DNA of 64,000 bases from the NCBI RefSeq assembly GCF_049200465.1, contig NZ_CP120836.1, forward strand, positions 5,456,001 through 5,520,000. The letters are read 5' to 3'. Positions within the stretch are counted from its first letter, which is position 1. Every line of letters starts with the position of its first letter. The notes below the pieces were generated by a model. The model was not told the origin of the DNA. It made no database searches and worked only from the letters and a program-made list of their open reading frames with translations. Position numbers and translations under genes: made by a program. This document shows positions 42,835 to 52,991 of the stretch, one piece after another. Source of the DNA: Leptothermofonsia sp049200465 (GTDB lineage: Bacteria > Cyanobacteriota > Cyanobacteriia > Leptolyngbyales > Leptolyngbyaceae).

Positions 42835-45763
42835 AGGAATGAATCAACTGCTCCAGAGAACGGAGGAGAATTTGCTCATTATAGGGTTTGGAGAAATAGG
42901 CGGCTGCCCCCAGATTGAGCGCCAACTGCCGATGCTTAGGACCGGAGCGAGAAGTCAGCATCACCACTGGAATTTTGGCCCGTTGGGAGTCAGCCTTGAG
43001 CCTGGCGAGAAACCCAAAGCCATCGAGCCGTGGCATCTCAATATCACAAATCACTGCCTGCACTTCCCCCCCTGCGTGCAACTGCTCCAATGCATCCAGG
43101 CCATCCTTAGCCTGCTCCACCCGATAGCCCGCCCGCTCCAGCGTCAAAGCCAGAAAACGGCGGACATGAATCGAGTCATCGACAATCAAAATCGTCGGTT
43201 TGGCGAGCGTCTCCTGGCGCGAGGGCGGTAGGCACCCCGCTTCCGTCGCTATCGAGGCGGCAGCCAAAGAGGGTGCGGGCGACAACGGTGGCGTGGAGCG
43301 CTCGACACTGGTGATCCAGTGCAGCAAGTCCGCCACATTGACCAGCGGAACTGCGCGCCCATCGCCAAGAATGATGCAATTGTTGAACCCCGGCGGCAGC
43401 GAGAGAGGCCCCTCCACCCGCCGAATCGCCACCTCCTGCTCGCCCCAGGAGCGGTCAACGACTAAGCCCATCGGTTGGATTGCAGGCTGAACCACCAGCA
43501 CCGCGGGGGCATTGATGGTGGGCGGCGCTTCCAGATTGTGGGGTTGCCGCGGGCAATGAAACACCAGCCAGCGCGATAACCGCACCACCTGCAACAGCGA
43601 TTGTTGGTAGGCGAGCACTTCAGTGCCTGCGGTGGTCATGAGCGCTTCTGGGTCGAGCAGGAACAACTCTTGGACCGCATCGGAGGGGAAGGCCAGCAGC
43701 AGGCCGTTACTTTCGACCAGCAGAACCCGCACAATCGAGAGGGTCAGGGGGACCGATAGGGTAAAGGTGGTGCCGATGCCTGCCTGGGTATTGACGGTGA
43801 TTTCGCCCCGCACCCGCCGCAAATGTTCGCGAACCACATCCATGCCGACGCCGCGACCGGAGAGGGGGGTCACCTGCTCGGTGGTGCTGAAGCCGGGTTC
43901 AAAGATGAGGGTCAGCAGTTCTGCATCGCTGGCGGTGGCTAGCAGGGTGGGGTCTAAGCCCATCTGCTGCGCTCGCTGGCGCACTTTGTCGAGCGGGATG
44001 CCGCCGCCATCATCGCGGACGGTGATGAGGGTGCGGTTGCCGCGATGGGCAGCTCGGATTTCAATCAAGCCCTCTTCTGGTTTGCCTCGCTGCTGGCGCG
44101 TTTGGCGCTCTTCGATGCCGTGGTCAAAGGCATTGCGCAGCAGATGCAACAGGGGGTCATGCAGGTGTTCCAGGATGGTGCGGTCGATCAGGGTGCTACT
44201 GCCGATGAGGTGGAGGCGGACGGGTTTGTCGTACTGCAGCGAGAGTTCGCGCAGGGCCCGGGGAAAGCGGTCCACGATGTCGGACAGGGGTCGCATGCGG
44301 ATCTGGGTCAGGTGCGATTGCAGGTGTTTGGCGGTTTTGCTCAGGTTGCGGCTGGTGAGTTGGGCTTCTTCGAGGCTGAGGTCGATGTCGCTGCTTACTT
44401 CTTGCACCTGGACGATGGTTTCCATGACTTCTTGCCAGAGCAGGTGCAATTCGCTGTAAGAGTCTAGTTCCAGGGCGTCAAACCGATTGTCTGGGGTGTC
44501 ACTGCTGGTGAAGTCGCTGGCAGAGGAGTGAACCGCTGTGCCCATCAGTAGCGGAACAGATGGTTTAGAGCGACGAGAGGCGGTGTCATAAACCGTCCGC
44601 ATTTGAGCATTGGTTTGTTCCAGAGTTTTGAGGCGGTGATTGAGGGTAATTACTAGATTCCGCAGGCGATTGAGGTAGAGATCGAGTCCGTTGCGCTCGA
44701 TAGTCAGCTCACCAAACAAGTCATTCAATCGATTCAGTTGACGCACCGAAACTCGCACCGTTGCATCCTGGTCTTCTTCAGCAGCAGTCGATGAACTGGT
44801 ATTGGTTTCCAGGATTTTGAAGTCGGTGACCTGGGACTCACCAACGGTTGCACGTTGTTGAACAGTGGGCTGTTTTTGGGGTGGAATAAATGCAGGTGAT
44901 TGGGGTGGAGAGATTGTTGTAACGGTTTCTGCAATGAGGGTTTCAACCTCTTGATCCACTTCGTCAAATGATTGAGCAACGCCAGTTTCTTCGGCTGGGG
45001 AGAGAGTAATTTCCGTTGGCAGTCCATCAAGTTGGCCAGCCATCACTAACGTTTGAGTTTGACGCCAGGCATTGAGGGCAGAACGGGCGATCGCTTCTAC
45101 CTGCTCCGGATGGGCCTCTAAATGGTCAGTTACTGAGTGGCACAAACGAGTAAAAGCCTCAAGCTGAAGCATTTCTCCCAGACCCGCCAGTTCCTGTGCC
45201 AGAATAGTCACTTCCTCCCGCAGGCAGGGTTGACTGGGACTTTCCAACACCGCCGCAAGCCGCTGCAAGCAACCCTCTACCTCGGTTTCAAACAGGAGGG
45301 GAATAACATCCTGCCCTTCTTCGGGAGAGAGGACCGACTGGGCATCCTCCTCCTTGGGGTCGCCCAGCAAGGCGTGCAACTGGTCAAAAGTCGGATTGAC
45401 TTCGGCGGCTAACCAGGACGCTTCCACCTCCCCATTCTGACGGGCGACCTGAATCACCTGGTGGAGACATTTCACCGCCGATAGGAGCAGGGTTTCGAGG
45501 GTAGCATCGACCACCAACTCCCGCTGGAGCTTGAGCACCTTAAAAGCATCCTCCAGCCGATGCGCTAACTGACTCAGAAGCTCAAACCCCATCAAGGCGG
45601 CTCCGCCCTTAATCGAGTGCGTCGCTCTCAGCGCCCCATTGATCTTGGCCCCCTCCACTCGCTGAGCAGCGATGCCCAATACTGCTGCATCGAGCGTATC
45701 GAGATAGGCCTGCGCCTCATCAAGAAACTGCCGTCGGATTTCTCTTTCCTTGTCGTATGCCAT
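42818..45763 (-). CDS. pixL: Hybrid histidine kinase of CheA type (PixL)
   Basis: 981 residues. N-terminal HPt domain with the phospho-accepting His49 (ALRATHSIKGGAALMGFE), an acidic linker, a P2/P3-type dimerisation region (RLNDLFGELTIERNGLDLYL), the CheA ATPase (LLHLLRNAFDHGIEER, VRDDGGGIPLDKV, EPGFSTTEQVTPLSGRGVGMDVV), a CheW-like domain, and a C-terminal receiver (ILIVDDSIHVRRFLALTL, VICDIEMPRLDGFGFL). It relays photoreceptor signals from PixJ to PixG/PixH to steer type IV pilus phototaxis. Starts 5 bp after pixJ. Confidence 0.92.
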   Translation of the reverse strand: MAYDKEREIRRQFLDEAQAYLDTLDAAVLGIAAQRVEGAKINGALRATHSIKGGAALMGFELLSQLAHRLEDAFKVLKLQRELVVDATLETLLLSAVKCLHQVIQVARQNGEVEASWLAAEVNPTFDQLHALLGDPKEEDAQSVLSPEEGQDVIPLLFETEVEGCLQRLAAVLESPSQPCLREEVTILAQELAGLGEMLQLEAFTRLCHSVTDHLEAHPEQVEAIARSALNAWRQTQTLVMAGQLDGLPTEITLSPAEETGVAQSFDEVDQEVETLIAETVTTISPPQSPAFIPPQKQPTVQQRATVGESQVTDFKILETNTSSSTAAEEDQDATVRVSVRQLNRLNDLFGELTIERNGLDLYLNRLRNLVITLNHRLKTLEQTNAQMRTVYDTASRRSKPSVPLLMGTAVHSSASDFTSSDTPDNRFDALELDSYSELHLLWQEVMETIVQVQEVSSDIDLSLEEAQLTSRNLSKTAKHLQSHLTQIRMRPLSDIVDRFPRALRELSLQYDKPVRLHLIGSSTLIDRTILEHLHDPLLHLLRNAFDHGIEERQTRQQRGKPEEGLIEIRAAHRGNRTLITVRDDGGGIPLDKVRQRAQQMGLDPTLLATASDAELLTLIFEPGFSTTEQVTPLSGRGVGMDVVREHLRRVRGEITVNTQAGIGTTFTLSVPLTLSIVRVLLVESNGLLLAFPSDAVQELFLLDPEALMTTAGTEVLAYQQSLLQVVRLSRWLVFHCPRQPHNLEAPPTINAPAVLVVQPAIQPMGLVVDRSWGEQEVAIRRVEGPLSLPPGFNNCIILGDGRAVPLVNVADLLHWITSVERSTPPLSPAPSLAAASIATEAGCLPPSRQETLAKPTILIVDDSIHVRRFLALTLERAGYRVEQAKDGLDALEQLHAGGEVQAVICDIEMPRLDGFGFLARLKADSQRAKIPVVMLTSRSGPKHRQLALNLGAAAYFSKPYNEQILLRSLEQLIHSYVPTH

Positions 45764-45768
45764 CGCTT

Positions 45769-48700
45769 CTAGCCCACCTTAAATGTTTCCACCGACTCCT
45801 GTAACTCCCTGGCAACGGCGATGGTTTGCCGCAGCGAATTGGAAACTTGCAACGACGAGCGGGAGGTTTGTTCGGCGACCTGGGCCACCTCCTGCATCAG
45901 GGTGGTAATCGTTTGCGAGGTCTGCACCTGGGACACCGTCGCTTCTGAAATTGCCTGCACCAGGTGGTCAATCTGGCGCGACACCTCCAGAATTTGGGCC
46001 AGACTGTGCTTGGCATTTTCGACCAGGACGGTGCCTTCGACCACCTGGGTAGTGCCCTGCTCCATCGCTTCCACCACTTCACTGGTTTCCCGCTGAATCG
46101 TTTCAACGATCTGCTCAATCTCGCGCGTGGCAGCAGCGGAGCGGGCAGCCAGTTCACCCACCTCCTCAGCCACGACGGCAAAGCCCTGGCCTTCTTCGCC
46201 TGCGCGGGCCGCTTCAATCCCCGCATTGATCGCCAGCAGGTTGGTTTGCAGGGCAATCTGGTTAATCAGGGCGACGACCTTTGAGATTTGCTGCGACGAT
46301 TCGCCCAGGCGTTTGACTTTCTTGGCGGTTTCGCCGATGGTGTCGCGCAGAGTCAGGATATTTTGTACAGTCAGGTCCATGGCACTGCCTCCGGCTTCGG
46401 CGGTGGTTGAAGCGGTGCGGCTGACTTCGGCGGCCTGCCGGGCTCTGTCCGCGACGGCCTGGATGGAGCGGGTCATGTGCTCCACCGAATCGAGGGTGCG
46501 GGTGGTTTCGTGCGCCTGCCGGAGCGCTTCTTCTGAGAGTTGGCGGATGGCGCCTTCGTTGTCGCCGAGGGCCGCGTTGACCTGGAGAGCGGAGCGTTTG
46601 ACCTGGGTGACGATGGAGCGCAGGCTTTCGACGATGGAGTTGAAGAAGTCGGCGACGGTGCCGATGTCGCCCGCGCTGACTTCGGCGCGGACGGTGAGGT
46701 CGCCGCGGGCAGCGTCTTCGACATCGCCCAGGAGGGTCACCAGTTGTCGTTGGAGGGCTTCTTTCTGGCGTTGTTGGTCTGCTGAGATCGCTTCTGCCTG
46801 GAGCCGCGCCTGTTCTCTTTGTTCAAATAAGGTAGCCTGATCGAGGGTAAAACCCAGTTGAATGGCGACCTGGCGGAAGAAGTCGATTTCGGTGTCGGTC
46901 CACTGGCGGGGACCAGAGCATTGATGCACAATCAGCAACCCCAGGAGATTGCCATTTGCCAATATGGGAGCAACCAGGTTGGCTTTGACATCAAAAGGGG
47001 CAAGTTGGGACAGATGACAGGGAGTGAGTCCGGCTTTCTGGATATCGGGAGTTGCCTGAACCCGCCCCTGCTTGTATTTTTCGACATATCCTTCAGCAAA
47101 GCAGGGATCATAAATGGTGGAACCGAGGGCAACTGGATATTCTCGTTTCACGGATTCAGCAACGATGGTTCCGTTCCATTTCTCATCAAACATATAGATA
47201 ATTGCCCGATCCGTTTCCAATGCTTCACGGATACTGCGTACAACGATATTAAAAATTTGCGATCGCTCCAGGGATTCTCGCATCACCAGCGTAATTTCGT
47301 AGAGCTGGCGGGCACGTTTGAAGGCTTCCTGCTGCTGTTCCAGAAGGTAAGCCTGATCCAGTGCGTAACCAATTTGAGTAGCGAGTTGTGAAAAGAAATC
47401 AATTTCTGTTTCTTGCCACTGACGCGGGCCTGAGCAGGAGTGAGCGCATAGTAAACCAAACAATTTGTTGTTGCACTTTATAGGAGCCACCATGTTTGCC
47501 TGGACCTGAAGTTGCTCCAGAATTTCACAATGACAATGGGTCAGGTTTGCTTCCTTCCAGTTAGTAATAAACGAAACTTTGCCACTATTAAATCGTTCCA
47601 GGGACTCTTCAGTAAGAGGATCATAAACAGTTTGACCAAGTGCTTTTATCCACCCTGGAGAAACCGATTCTGCAGTGATGGTACCGCCCTTATAGTCATC
47701 ATTGAATCGATAGAGAAGAACCCGTTCAACCTCTAAAAATTCACGAATTTCGTTGACACTGGTGCGGACAATGTCTTCAATTTTGAGCGATCGCCGAATA
47801 TTGTCAATCACGTCAGTCAGTAATCGGGCTTCAGTTGCCTGCTGCTGCTGGCGCTTAGCCTCGCGGGTTAATGCCTGCTCAGAGGCAACAATGCCATCTG
47901 CCATGTAATTAAACAGGGTTGCTAATTGCCCCACTTCATCCCGGAAAAAAACTTCCGCTCTGGCATTGCGATCGCCGTGGGCAAATGCATGGGTTGCCTG
48001 TTCCAAATCTTTAATCGGTCGAATCACTGCTCTGCGGAATACAGAAGACCAGAGCAAGACCATAAACAGCCCTAGAAACAGTACAACGCCTTCCTTCAAG
48101 AGGCTAGCTCGCAACAAATTGTTCAAATTATCTTCAGGGGTGCCCCTGACCAAGATGGCTGCTGGCTGGCTGCTATAGGCAGGAAAAGTCGTATCTCCTG
48201 CTTCTACAAGCTTATTTGGAACAGCTTTTGTTGCGATCGTATAAGTCCTTCCATTCACCGCCATGCGCCCGGTAACCACCTCCCCCTTCTGGGTAGCAGC
48301 AGCCTGAAGCAATGCATTGTCAGGAAGGGGAATGTTGCGATAAGTCAGTTCTGGTTGGTCAGACTTCCCCCTGTCCACTGAGGTAGCGAGCGCAAATTCC
48401 CCATTTGGTTGGCGGAAATAAATGGCACTATAACCCGTGCCAAAGGAATTGAGCGTGCCCTCCACAATCGGCAATTTGCGGTTGACAATATCGCCAAACA
48501 CCAGTGCCCCAATCACCGCTTGAGAATTGGGATCCCGCACCGGAGTCACCACATAGCGAATTAAAGCATCTTGATGCGTGAACCCGGCAGGCAAGGGAGG
48601 CGACTCTTTCGCCAGCTCACTCCAGGGCACAATCGCACTGGCCTTGATTTGGCGTGCGCTTTTCATCGCCTCATTCACCAACCCATTGGGGTCAAACTTC

Positions 48701-49320
48701 TCGCCCCGACGATTCACATTGGCATTGACCAGAATCCGGCCATCCTTATCCACCAGAGTGGCATACTCCATCTTGTGCGCCTTCACCTCATTCTTGAGGA
48801 TTTGCCTCACCTGCTCTTGCAGTTCAGCCCCCAGTCCGCCGCCAGTGATCTGCGAACGAGCCGCATTGATAATGGCGGCGTTATTGGACTGCCCCCGCGA
48901 GCCGAAGCCCATCTGGTTGACCTTGATGTTGTAGTTGGTTTCGGTGACGGTGACTTCGGATTTGGCCTGGTCGAGCAACTGGGTGCGGAGGCTGTGGGTA
49001 AGCACCAGGATGGTCCCCACCCCCAGCCCCAGAATCGGTACCAACTCACACACCAGCAGAGCCAAAAACTGTTTGCGACTAATGGGGAGGTCAAAGAACT
49101 TCTGAACCAGCGGTGAGCGTTTCTGGGTAGGAACAGGATCAGAAGGCGGCTTAATTAAAGAAAATGCTGATGGGGAAACCTGAGTACTGGAGTCCTGCAG
49201 CGGGTAACTGGAACCACGGTACTTCAGAACTTGTCGGGGTACCTGGTAACTCAAGTTCTGCTGAGAAGGAACAAACTCAGAGTGAAGAATGTCAGAGGTG
49301 GCATTTGTTTGGTCAACCAT
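45769..49320 (-). CDS. pixJ: Phototaxis photoreceptor, methyl-accepting type with GAF domains (PixJ)
   Basis: 1183 residues. Membrane helices at about 84-109 and 409-430 frame an extracytoplasmic cache-like region. Then come HAMP (430-480), GAF1 (about 510-660), GAF2 (about 690-835), a second HAMP-like segment and an MCP signalling domain (about 915-1183; hairpin QIALQTNLLAINAGIEAARAG). GAF2 has both cyanobacteriochrome cysteines: the Cys-His bilin site Cys768-His769 and the DXCF motif Asp738-Cys740-Phe741, which predicts a blue/green dual-Cys photosensor. GAF1 has Cys596-His597 but no DXCF (DPLT). Role: direction or quality sensing of light for phototaxis. Confidence 0.94.
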   Translation of the reverse strand: MVDQTNATSDILHSEFVPSQQNLSYQVPRQVLKYRGSSYPLQDSSTQVSPSAFSLIKPPSDPVPTQKRSPLVQKFFDLPISRKQFLALLVCELVPILGLGVGTILVLTHSLRTQLLDQAKSEVTVTETNYNIKVNQMGFGSRGQSNNAAIINAARSQITGGGLGAELQEQVRQILKNEVKAHKMEYATLVDKDGRILVNANVNRRGEKFDPNGLVNEAMKSARQIKASAIVPWSELAKESPPLPAGFTHQDALIRYVVTPVRDPNSQAVIGALVFGDIVNRKLPIVEGTLNSFGTGYSAIYFRQPNGEFALATSVDRGKSDQPELTYRNIPLPDNALLQAAATQKGEVVTGRMAVNGRTYTIATKAVPNKLVEAGDTTFPAYSSQPAAILVRGTPEDNLNNLLRASLLKEGVVLFLGLFMVLLWSSVFRRAVIRPIKDLEQATHAFAHGDRNARAEVFFRDEVGQLATLFNYMADGIVASEQALTREAKRQQQQATEARLLTDVIDNIRRSLKIEDIVRTSVNEIREFLEVERVLLYRFNDDYKGGTITAESVSPGWIKALGQTVYDPLTEESLERFNSGKVSFITNWKEANLTHCHCEILEQLQVQANMVAPIKCNNKLFGLLCAHSCSGPRQWQETEIDFFSQLATQIGYALDQAYLLEQQQEAFKRARQLYEITLVMRESLERSQIFNIVVRSIREALETDRAIIYMFDEKWNGTIVAESVKREYPVALGSTIYDPCFAEGYVEKYKQGRVQATPDIQKAGLTPCHLSQLAPFDVKANLVAPILANGNLLGLLIVHQCSGPRQWTDTEIDFFRQVAIQLGFTLDQATLFEQREQARLQAEAISADQQRQKEALQRQLVTLLGDVEDAARGDLTVRAEVSAGDIGTVADFFNSIVESLRSIVTQVKRSALQVNAALGDNEGAIRQLSEEALRQAHETTRTLDSVEHMTRSIQAVADRARQAAEVSRTASTTAEAGGSAMDLTVQNILTLRDTIGETAKKVKRLGESSQQISKVVALINQIALQTNLLAINAGIEAARAGEEGQGFAVVAEEVGELAARSAAATREIEQIVETIQRETSEVVEAMEQGTTQVVEGTVLVENAKHSLAQILEVSRQIDHLVQAISEATVSQVQTSQTITTLMQEVAQVAEQTSRSSLQVSNSLRQTIAVARELQESVETFKVG

Positions 49321-49384
49321 AAGGCACTACTCATGGAATAAATGGAAAAGGCTTAATCATTGATCCTGGGAGGTTGGACGATGG

Positions 49385-49888
49385 TTATCTATCGTGGTTA
49401 AGGAAAACAGGCGCATTCACAATCGACTCTGGATTGAGGACAGGGAGCATCTGGTGTTGGAGGAGGACACAACCGTGCAAAAAGCCAATCAGATGAGGCG
49501 GGAGATGGGGCGGGGGCGGATGAATCTCGTGTGGCTGCCACCAGCCCATCCCCTCCACGCGGTGCACCGCCAACGCCAGCGGCAGCGTTCCCACCTGAAT
49601 AATGGCAACAGCATGCCACGGGCGGCCGCCATCCAGCGCCCCCAACCCTAACACCTGGGGCAAATCCACCAGCCACAGCACCCGACTGCGGCGATTGATC
49701 AGGCCCAACACAGGCGGAGGCACATTGGGCATCGGCGTCAGCCGCGCCGTGGGTAACACCAGCACCTCCAACACCTGCCGCATCAACAACAGCACCGGGA
49801 GCGTCTCATCTAGGTACAGCTTGAGATAGGCTTCCCCCATCAGCTTGGGGGAGCGCAGCGCGTGGGGCACTAAATCTGAAGACTGCAT
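49385..49888 (-). CDS. pixI: CheW-like coupling protein (PixI)
   Basis: 167 residues from ATG 49888 (MQSSDLVPHALRSPK), with GAGGTAGGAGG just upstream and a 4-bp gap from pixH; an in-frame start at 49918 would overlap pixH. CheW-like motifs: YLKLYLDETLPVLLLMRQVLEVLVLP, VLGLINRRSRVLWLVDLPQVLG and WHAVAIIQVGTLPLALAVHRVEGM. It couples PixJ to the kinase PixL. Confidence 0.88.
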   Translation of the reverse strand: MQSSDLVPHALRSPKLMGEAYLKLYLDETLPVLLLMRQVLEVLVLPTARLTPMPNVPPPVLGLINRRSRVLWLVDLPQVLGLGALDGGRPWHAVAIIQVGTLPLALAVHRVEGMGWWQPHEIHPPPPHLPPHLIGFLHGCVLLQHQMLPVLNPESIVNAPVFLNHDR

Positions 49889-49892
49889 CCTC

Positions 49893-50270
49893 CTACCTCG
49901 CCACCGACTGCACGACACGCACCAACTGTTCCGAAGTAAACGGCTTCGTCAGATAGGCACTGGCCCCCTGCTTCATGCCCCAGAGGCGGTCAATCTCCTG
50001 ACTTTTCGAGGTACAAAGAATCACTGGGACATGTTCAGTGAGGGGATGCTTTTTGAGACTGCGGCACAGTTCAAAGCCACTCATGCCCGGCATCACGACA
50101 TCAGTAATAATGACATCCGGTTTGAGTTCGATGGCCCGGCTCAAGGCTTCTTTGGCACTCACCGCCCCCACCACACTGTAGCCACTTTGGCGCAAGTAAT
50201 GGCTGATTAATTCCATTTCTGACGGCGTATCTTCGACAATCAAAATCGTGCCCATCAACGTTACACTCAT
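49893..50270 (-). CDS. pixH: CheY-like response regulator (PixH)
   Basis: 125 residues, a single receiver domain. ILIVEDTPSEMELI carries the acidic pair, DVIITDVVMPGMSGFEL the phospho-accepting Asp (in ITDVVMP), ILCTSKS the Thr/Ser position, and YLTKPF the Lys. As a lone receiver it would act as the output or phosphate sink of PixL. Upstream of pixI in the operon. Confidence 0.92.
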   Translation of the reverse strand: MSVTLMGTILIVEDTPSEMELISHYLRQSGYSVVGAVSAKEALSRAIELKPDVIITDVVMPGMSGFELCRSLKKHPLTEHVPVILCTSKSQEIDRLWGMKQGASAYLTKPFTSEQLVRVVQSVAR

Positions 50271-50406
50271 CTTCGGGGTTCCTTTCTAACAGGTCAGATC
50301 CAAGAGGTCCAGGGGGTCCAGGGCGGTCGGGTAACTGAACAGCCCAGCCCCAGGCAACGAACAAGTCAGCATGGCGTCACAATCGAGGCATCACGAGCAT
50401 CCATGG

Positions 50407-51477
50407 CTAAGTTAAATGCTTAAACACCATCTTCAACAATTCTGATTGGGTAAACGGTTTGGTCAAGTAACCCGACGCGCCAACAAGCTTGGCCTTAGCC
50501 CGGTCAATGAACCCGGTATGACCGGTGACCATAATGATGGGGGTGTGCTTGAAGTGGGCATGGCGGCGCAGGAGAGAACAGAGTTCATAGCCATCGAGGT
50601 TGGGCATCCCGACATCGAGCAGAATTACATCCGGTTTGCTGCGAATCACCTGCATCAGGGCTTTGATGGGGTCATTAATCATAATCAGGGTGAAACTGGC
50701 ATCGTCGAGGAAGGCTTTCATCGCTTGCAGAATGGTGGGACTGTCATCGATACAGGCGATGGTGTAGTGGCCTTTGGGCAGCAGGGGCGGCGCGGCTGGA
50801 GTCAGCGCCTCCTCGGCTTTGGCTTTCCAGAGGAGAACCCCTTTCGCCGTCGGGGGGGACGCGGGGGACGTGGGGACGCGCTCCGCTGGGGACGCAGGTT
50901 GCGCCGCCGGGCCAACCCGAGGCGCGCCAGGAGTCAGGGGCGGTTGCCGCCGCCGCAGTTGCGCCTGACAATGTTCCACTAAGGGGCGCAACTCCAACCG
51001 GCACAACTGGGGGAAGTCGTCTACCTGTTCCTTGGCGAGAAAGTCGTGGCTGCCGCTCGTCAGCGCCAGAAACGGCTCCAGCACCTCTTGGGCCAGTGCC
51101 TGTACCAGTGGAGGCACCTGGGAGGGATCCAGGTAGTGTTGTTCAACCAGCCAGCGGATGGCCCGGTAGTCTGCGCTCGGATGCGGCGGCGCCTCGGCGG
51201 GGGATTCAAACAGCAGCCGCACCTGCACCCGGACGGCACTGACCAGACTCGGCACCTGACGACTCAGCTGTCGCAGGTGCCGGTCCAGGCGTTCAAACGG
51301 TTGAGCCGAATTGCTCGCAAAGGTCAATTGGCCTTGCTCGAAGTAGAGCATCCAGGAGGTGGACCCGTCTGATACCTGTAAGCATCCGCTGCTGAAGCGG
51401 CTGCTCACTTGAGCAAGCAGGCTGAGTGGATGTAGTTGTTGAGAGGGTCCATAGCTAACCATACTCACGGGGCTCAT
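50407..51477 (-). CDS. pixG: PatA-type response regulator (PixG)
   Basis: 356 residues: a PATAN-type N-terminal region (HPLSLLAQVSSRFSSGCLQVSDGSTSW, then a helical part through residue 185), a proline/alanine-rich linker (about 187-215) and a C-terminal receiver (about 235-356; IACIDDSPTILQAM, DVILLDVGMPNLDGYEL, IIMVTGHTGF, YLTKPF). PATAN regulators interact with pilus motor or assembly ATPases. First gene of the minus-strand pix operon. 136 bp separates it from pixH. Confidence 0.92.
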   Translation of the reverse strand: MSPVSMVSYGPSQQLHPLSLLAQVSSRFSSGCLQVSDGSTSWMLYFEQGQLTFASNSAQPFERLDRHLRQLSRQVPSLVSAVRVQVRLLFESPAEAPPHPSADYRAIRWLVEQHYLDPSQVPPLVQALAQEVLEPFLALTSGSHDFLAKEQVDDFPQLCRLELRPLVEHCQAQLRRRQPPLTPGAPRVGPAAQPASPAERVPTSPASPPTAKGVLLWKAKAEEALTPAAPPLLPKGHYTIACIDDSPTILQAMKAFLDDASFTLIMINDPIKALMQVIRSKPDVILLDVGMPNLDGYELCSLLRRHAHFKHTPIIMVTGHTGFIDRAKAKLVGASGYLTKPFTQSELLKMVFKHLT

Positions 51478-52037
51478 GCGGGTCTTCTCCGGCTAATTGA
51501 GATAAATTCATTGGAAAATCTTGGGAGGCATTGCTAAGTAGCCACAATGAATTGCTGACAGCACTAAAAGAAGGGGCTGGTAGTAATTAGCCGTTATCCC
51601 TTCTTAAGCCAGCAGAATGAATGAAAGACTTCAATTCATCCAAATTTAGCTACCGCCAGGTTGTTTAGGACATTGGGTTTAGAGAGGGTGTGGTTTGTCC
51701 CATTCCTTCTTCATACAGTTAATTGGGTGGAGCTACTTATTTGTGCTGGGGATATGGTAGTGCAACCATCACAGCCAGGTAGGGGATGGCTGTGGCATTT
51801 AATTAATTGGAACCTATCGGAACTAACTGGAATCAACCGGAACTAATTGGAACCTATCAAGATTTTGTTCTTACAGAACTTCTTGTCATCCGGAGACGAC
51901 AGTTAGATAGACGCAGGATGATCTGAAAATGAGCCATCAGTAACTAGTGGGCGATGGCATAAGTCCAGCAACCATTCGGTTGGGGAGTAGGGAGTAAGAG
52001 GGAGCCAGAATAGTATCCGTAGTCCCGCCATGCTGTA

Positions 52038-52143
52038 CTAGTAGTCCGTCAGGATAGATTAGAGGGTTAGCTCAAATCTATAAAATCCATTTCCAGGGTG
52101 TTTTGAGGGTTTTCACCTCAAAACAGCCTTGACAGACCACTAG
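52038..52143. repeat. CTAG-bounded repeat, third type
   Basis: 106 bp with ends ctagtagtccgtca / tgacagaccactag and the internal hairpin ttttgagggttttcacctcaaaa. Same length and layout as 16509-16614. Confidence 0.7.
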
Positions 52144-52833
52144 CGATCGCCATAAACGCCCAACGACTACTCTGGCTTATTAAGTCAAGCCACACCTTCA
52201 AGAAAGGTTATCAGGTAGTACCATTTGAACGATAACAACTGGCAAAAGGTGATGCCTACCCTGGTAGCCTTAATAGGCAGGTAGTCTTAACGGGCAAAGC
52301 GATCCCTGGTAGTGCAATTCAAAGCTGGACTTAGAAATGGTAGTGCACCAGTAACCCAAAAGCGTTTAGCTGAAAGCGTTTAACTGAATCCCCTTCAACC
52401 TTAACTTATCGCTTATCAGGGTGTTTACGTATTTACACGTAAGTAGTATCACTGTCTGCTGACTCTGATATTAACAGGCAAATAGATCTCTTCAGTAAAG
52501 AGTAGATGAAGAATCAAGCATTTCCATTAAAAAAATAGGAATAAGCTCTAATTTTTAGAACGACTGTATAGTGTATGGCAAAAAGAGGCAGTAATGCGCT
52601 GAATGGAGTTAAGCTCTAGCAGGAACTGCCAATGAAGTGTCTCCAAATGTGAGGACACATGGTGATGCTTCAAAAAATGTTAATTGGTAGAGACTTTCCA
52701 CGGAACATCTCTCAGACCTAACCCCCAACCCCTTCCCTCCAAGGGAAGGGGAGCTCTGATTCAAGTCCCTCTCCGGCACGGAGAGGGGTTTGGGGAGAGG
52801 TCAAGCGATTGGTGTATACACGGTAGCAGGCTG

Positions 52834-52947
52834 ATACCAATTTGATTTGAAAACAGTGCAAATCCGACCCCTCCTGACCTCCCCTTGGCAAGGGGAAGTG
52901 CCGAAGGCGGTGGGGTGATGTGCAAGGTTCATCATTTAAATTGGTAT
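52834..52947 (+). repeat. ATACCAATTT-ended repeat (family B), copy 2
   Basis: 114 bp, near-identical to 26782-26896, with ends ATACCAATTT and AAATTGGTAT. Confidence 0.9.
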
Positions 52948-52954
52948 GAGATCT

Positions 52955-52991
52955 CTCGACCTCCGAAATCTTCAAGATTTCGGAGGTCGAG
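52955..52991. repeat. Perfect 18-bp palindrome, copy 2 of the CTCCG/CGGAG family
   Basis: ctcgacctccgaaatctt, one base, then its perfect reverse complement. The core matches the hairpin at 7619-7647. It lies 53 bp downstream of the pentapeptide-repeat gene stop and could end its transcript, but no T tract follows. Confidence 0.75.

Noticed and set aside
43623..44459. 278-codon open frame on the plus strand
   Set aside because: It lies antisense to the pixL kinase core, is arginine/serine-rich and has no domain pattern. It is a shadow of a G/C-rich gene.
46127..46840. 237-codon plus-strand open frame
   Set aside because: Antisense to the MCP domain of pixJ with a biased, low-complexity composition. 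Not a gene.
51661..51846. 61-codon plus-strand frame
   Set aside because: It starts within a degenerate family A element and has no coding character.
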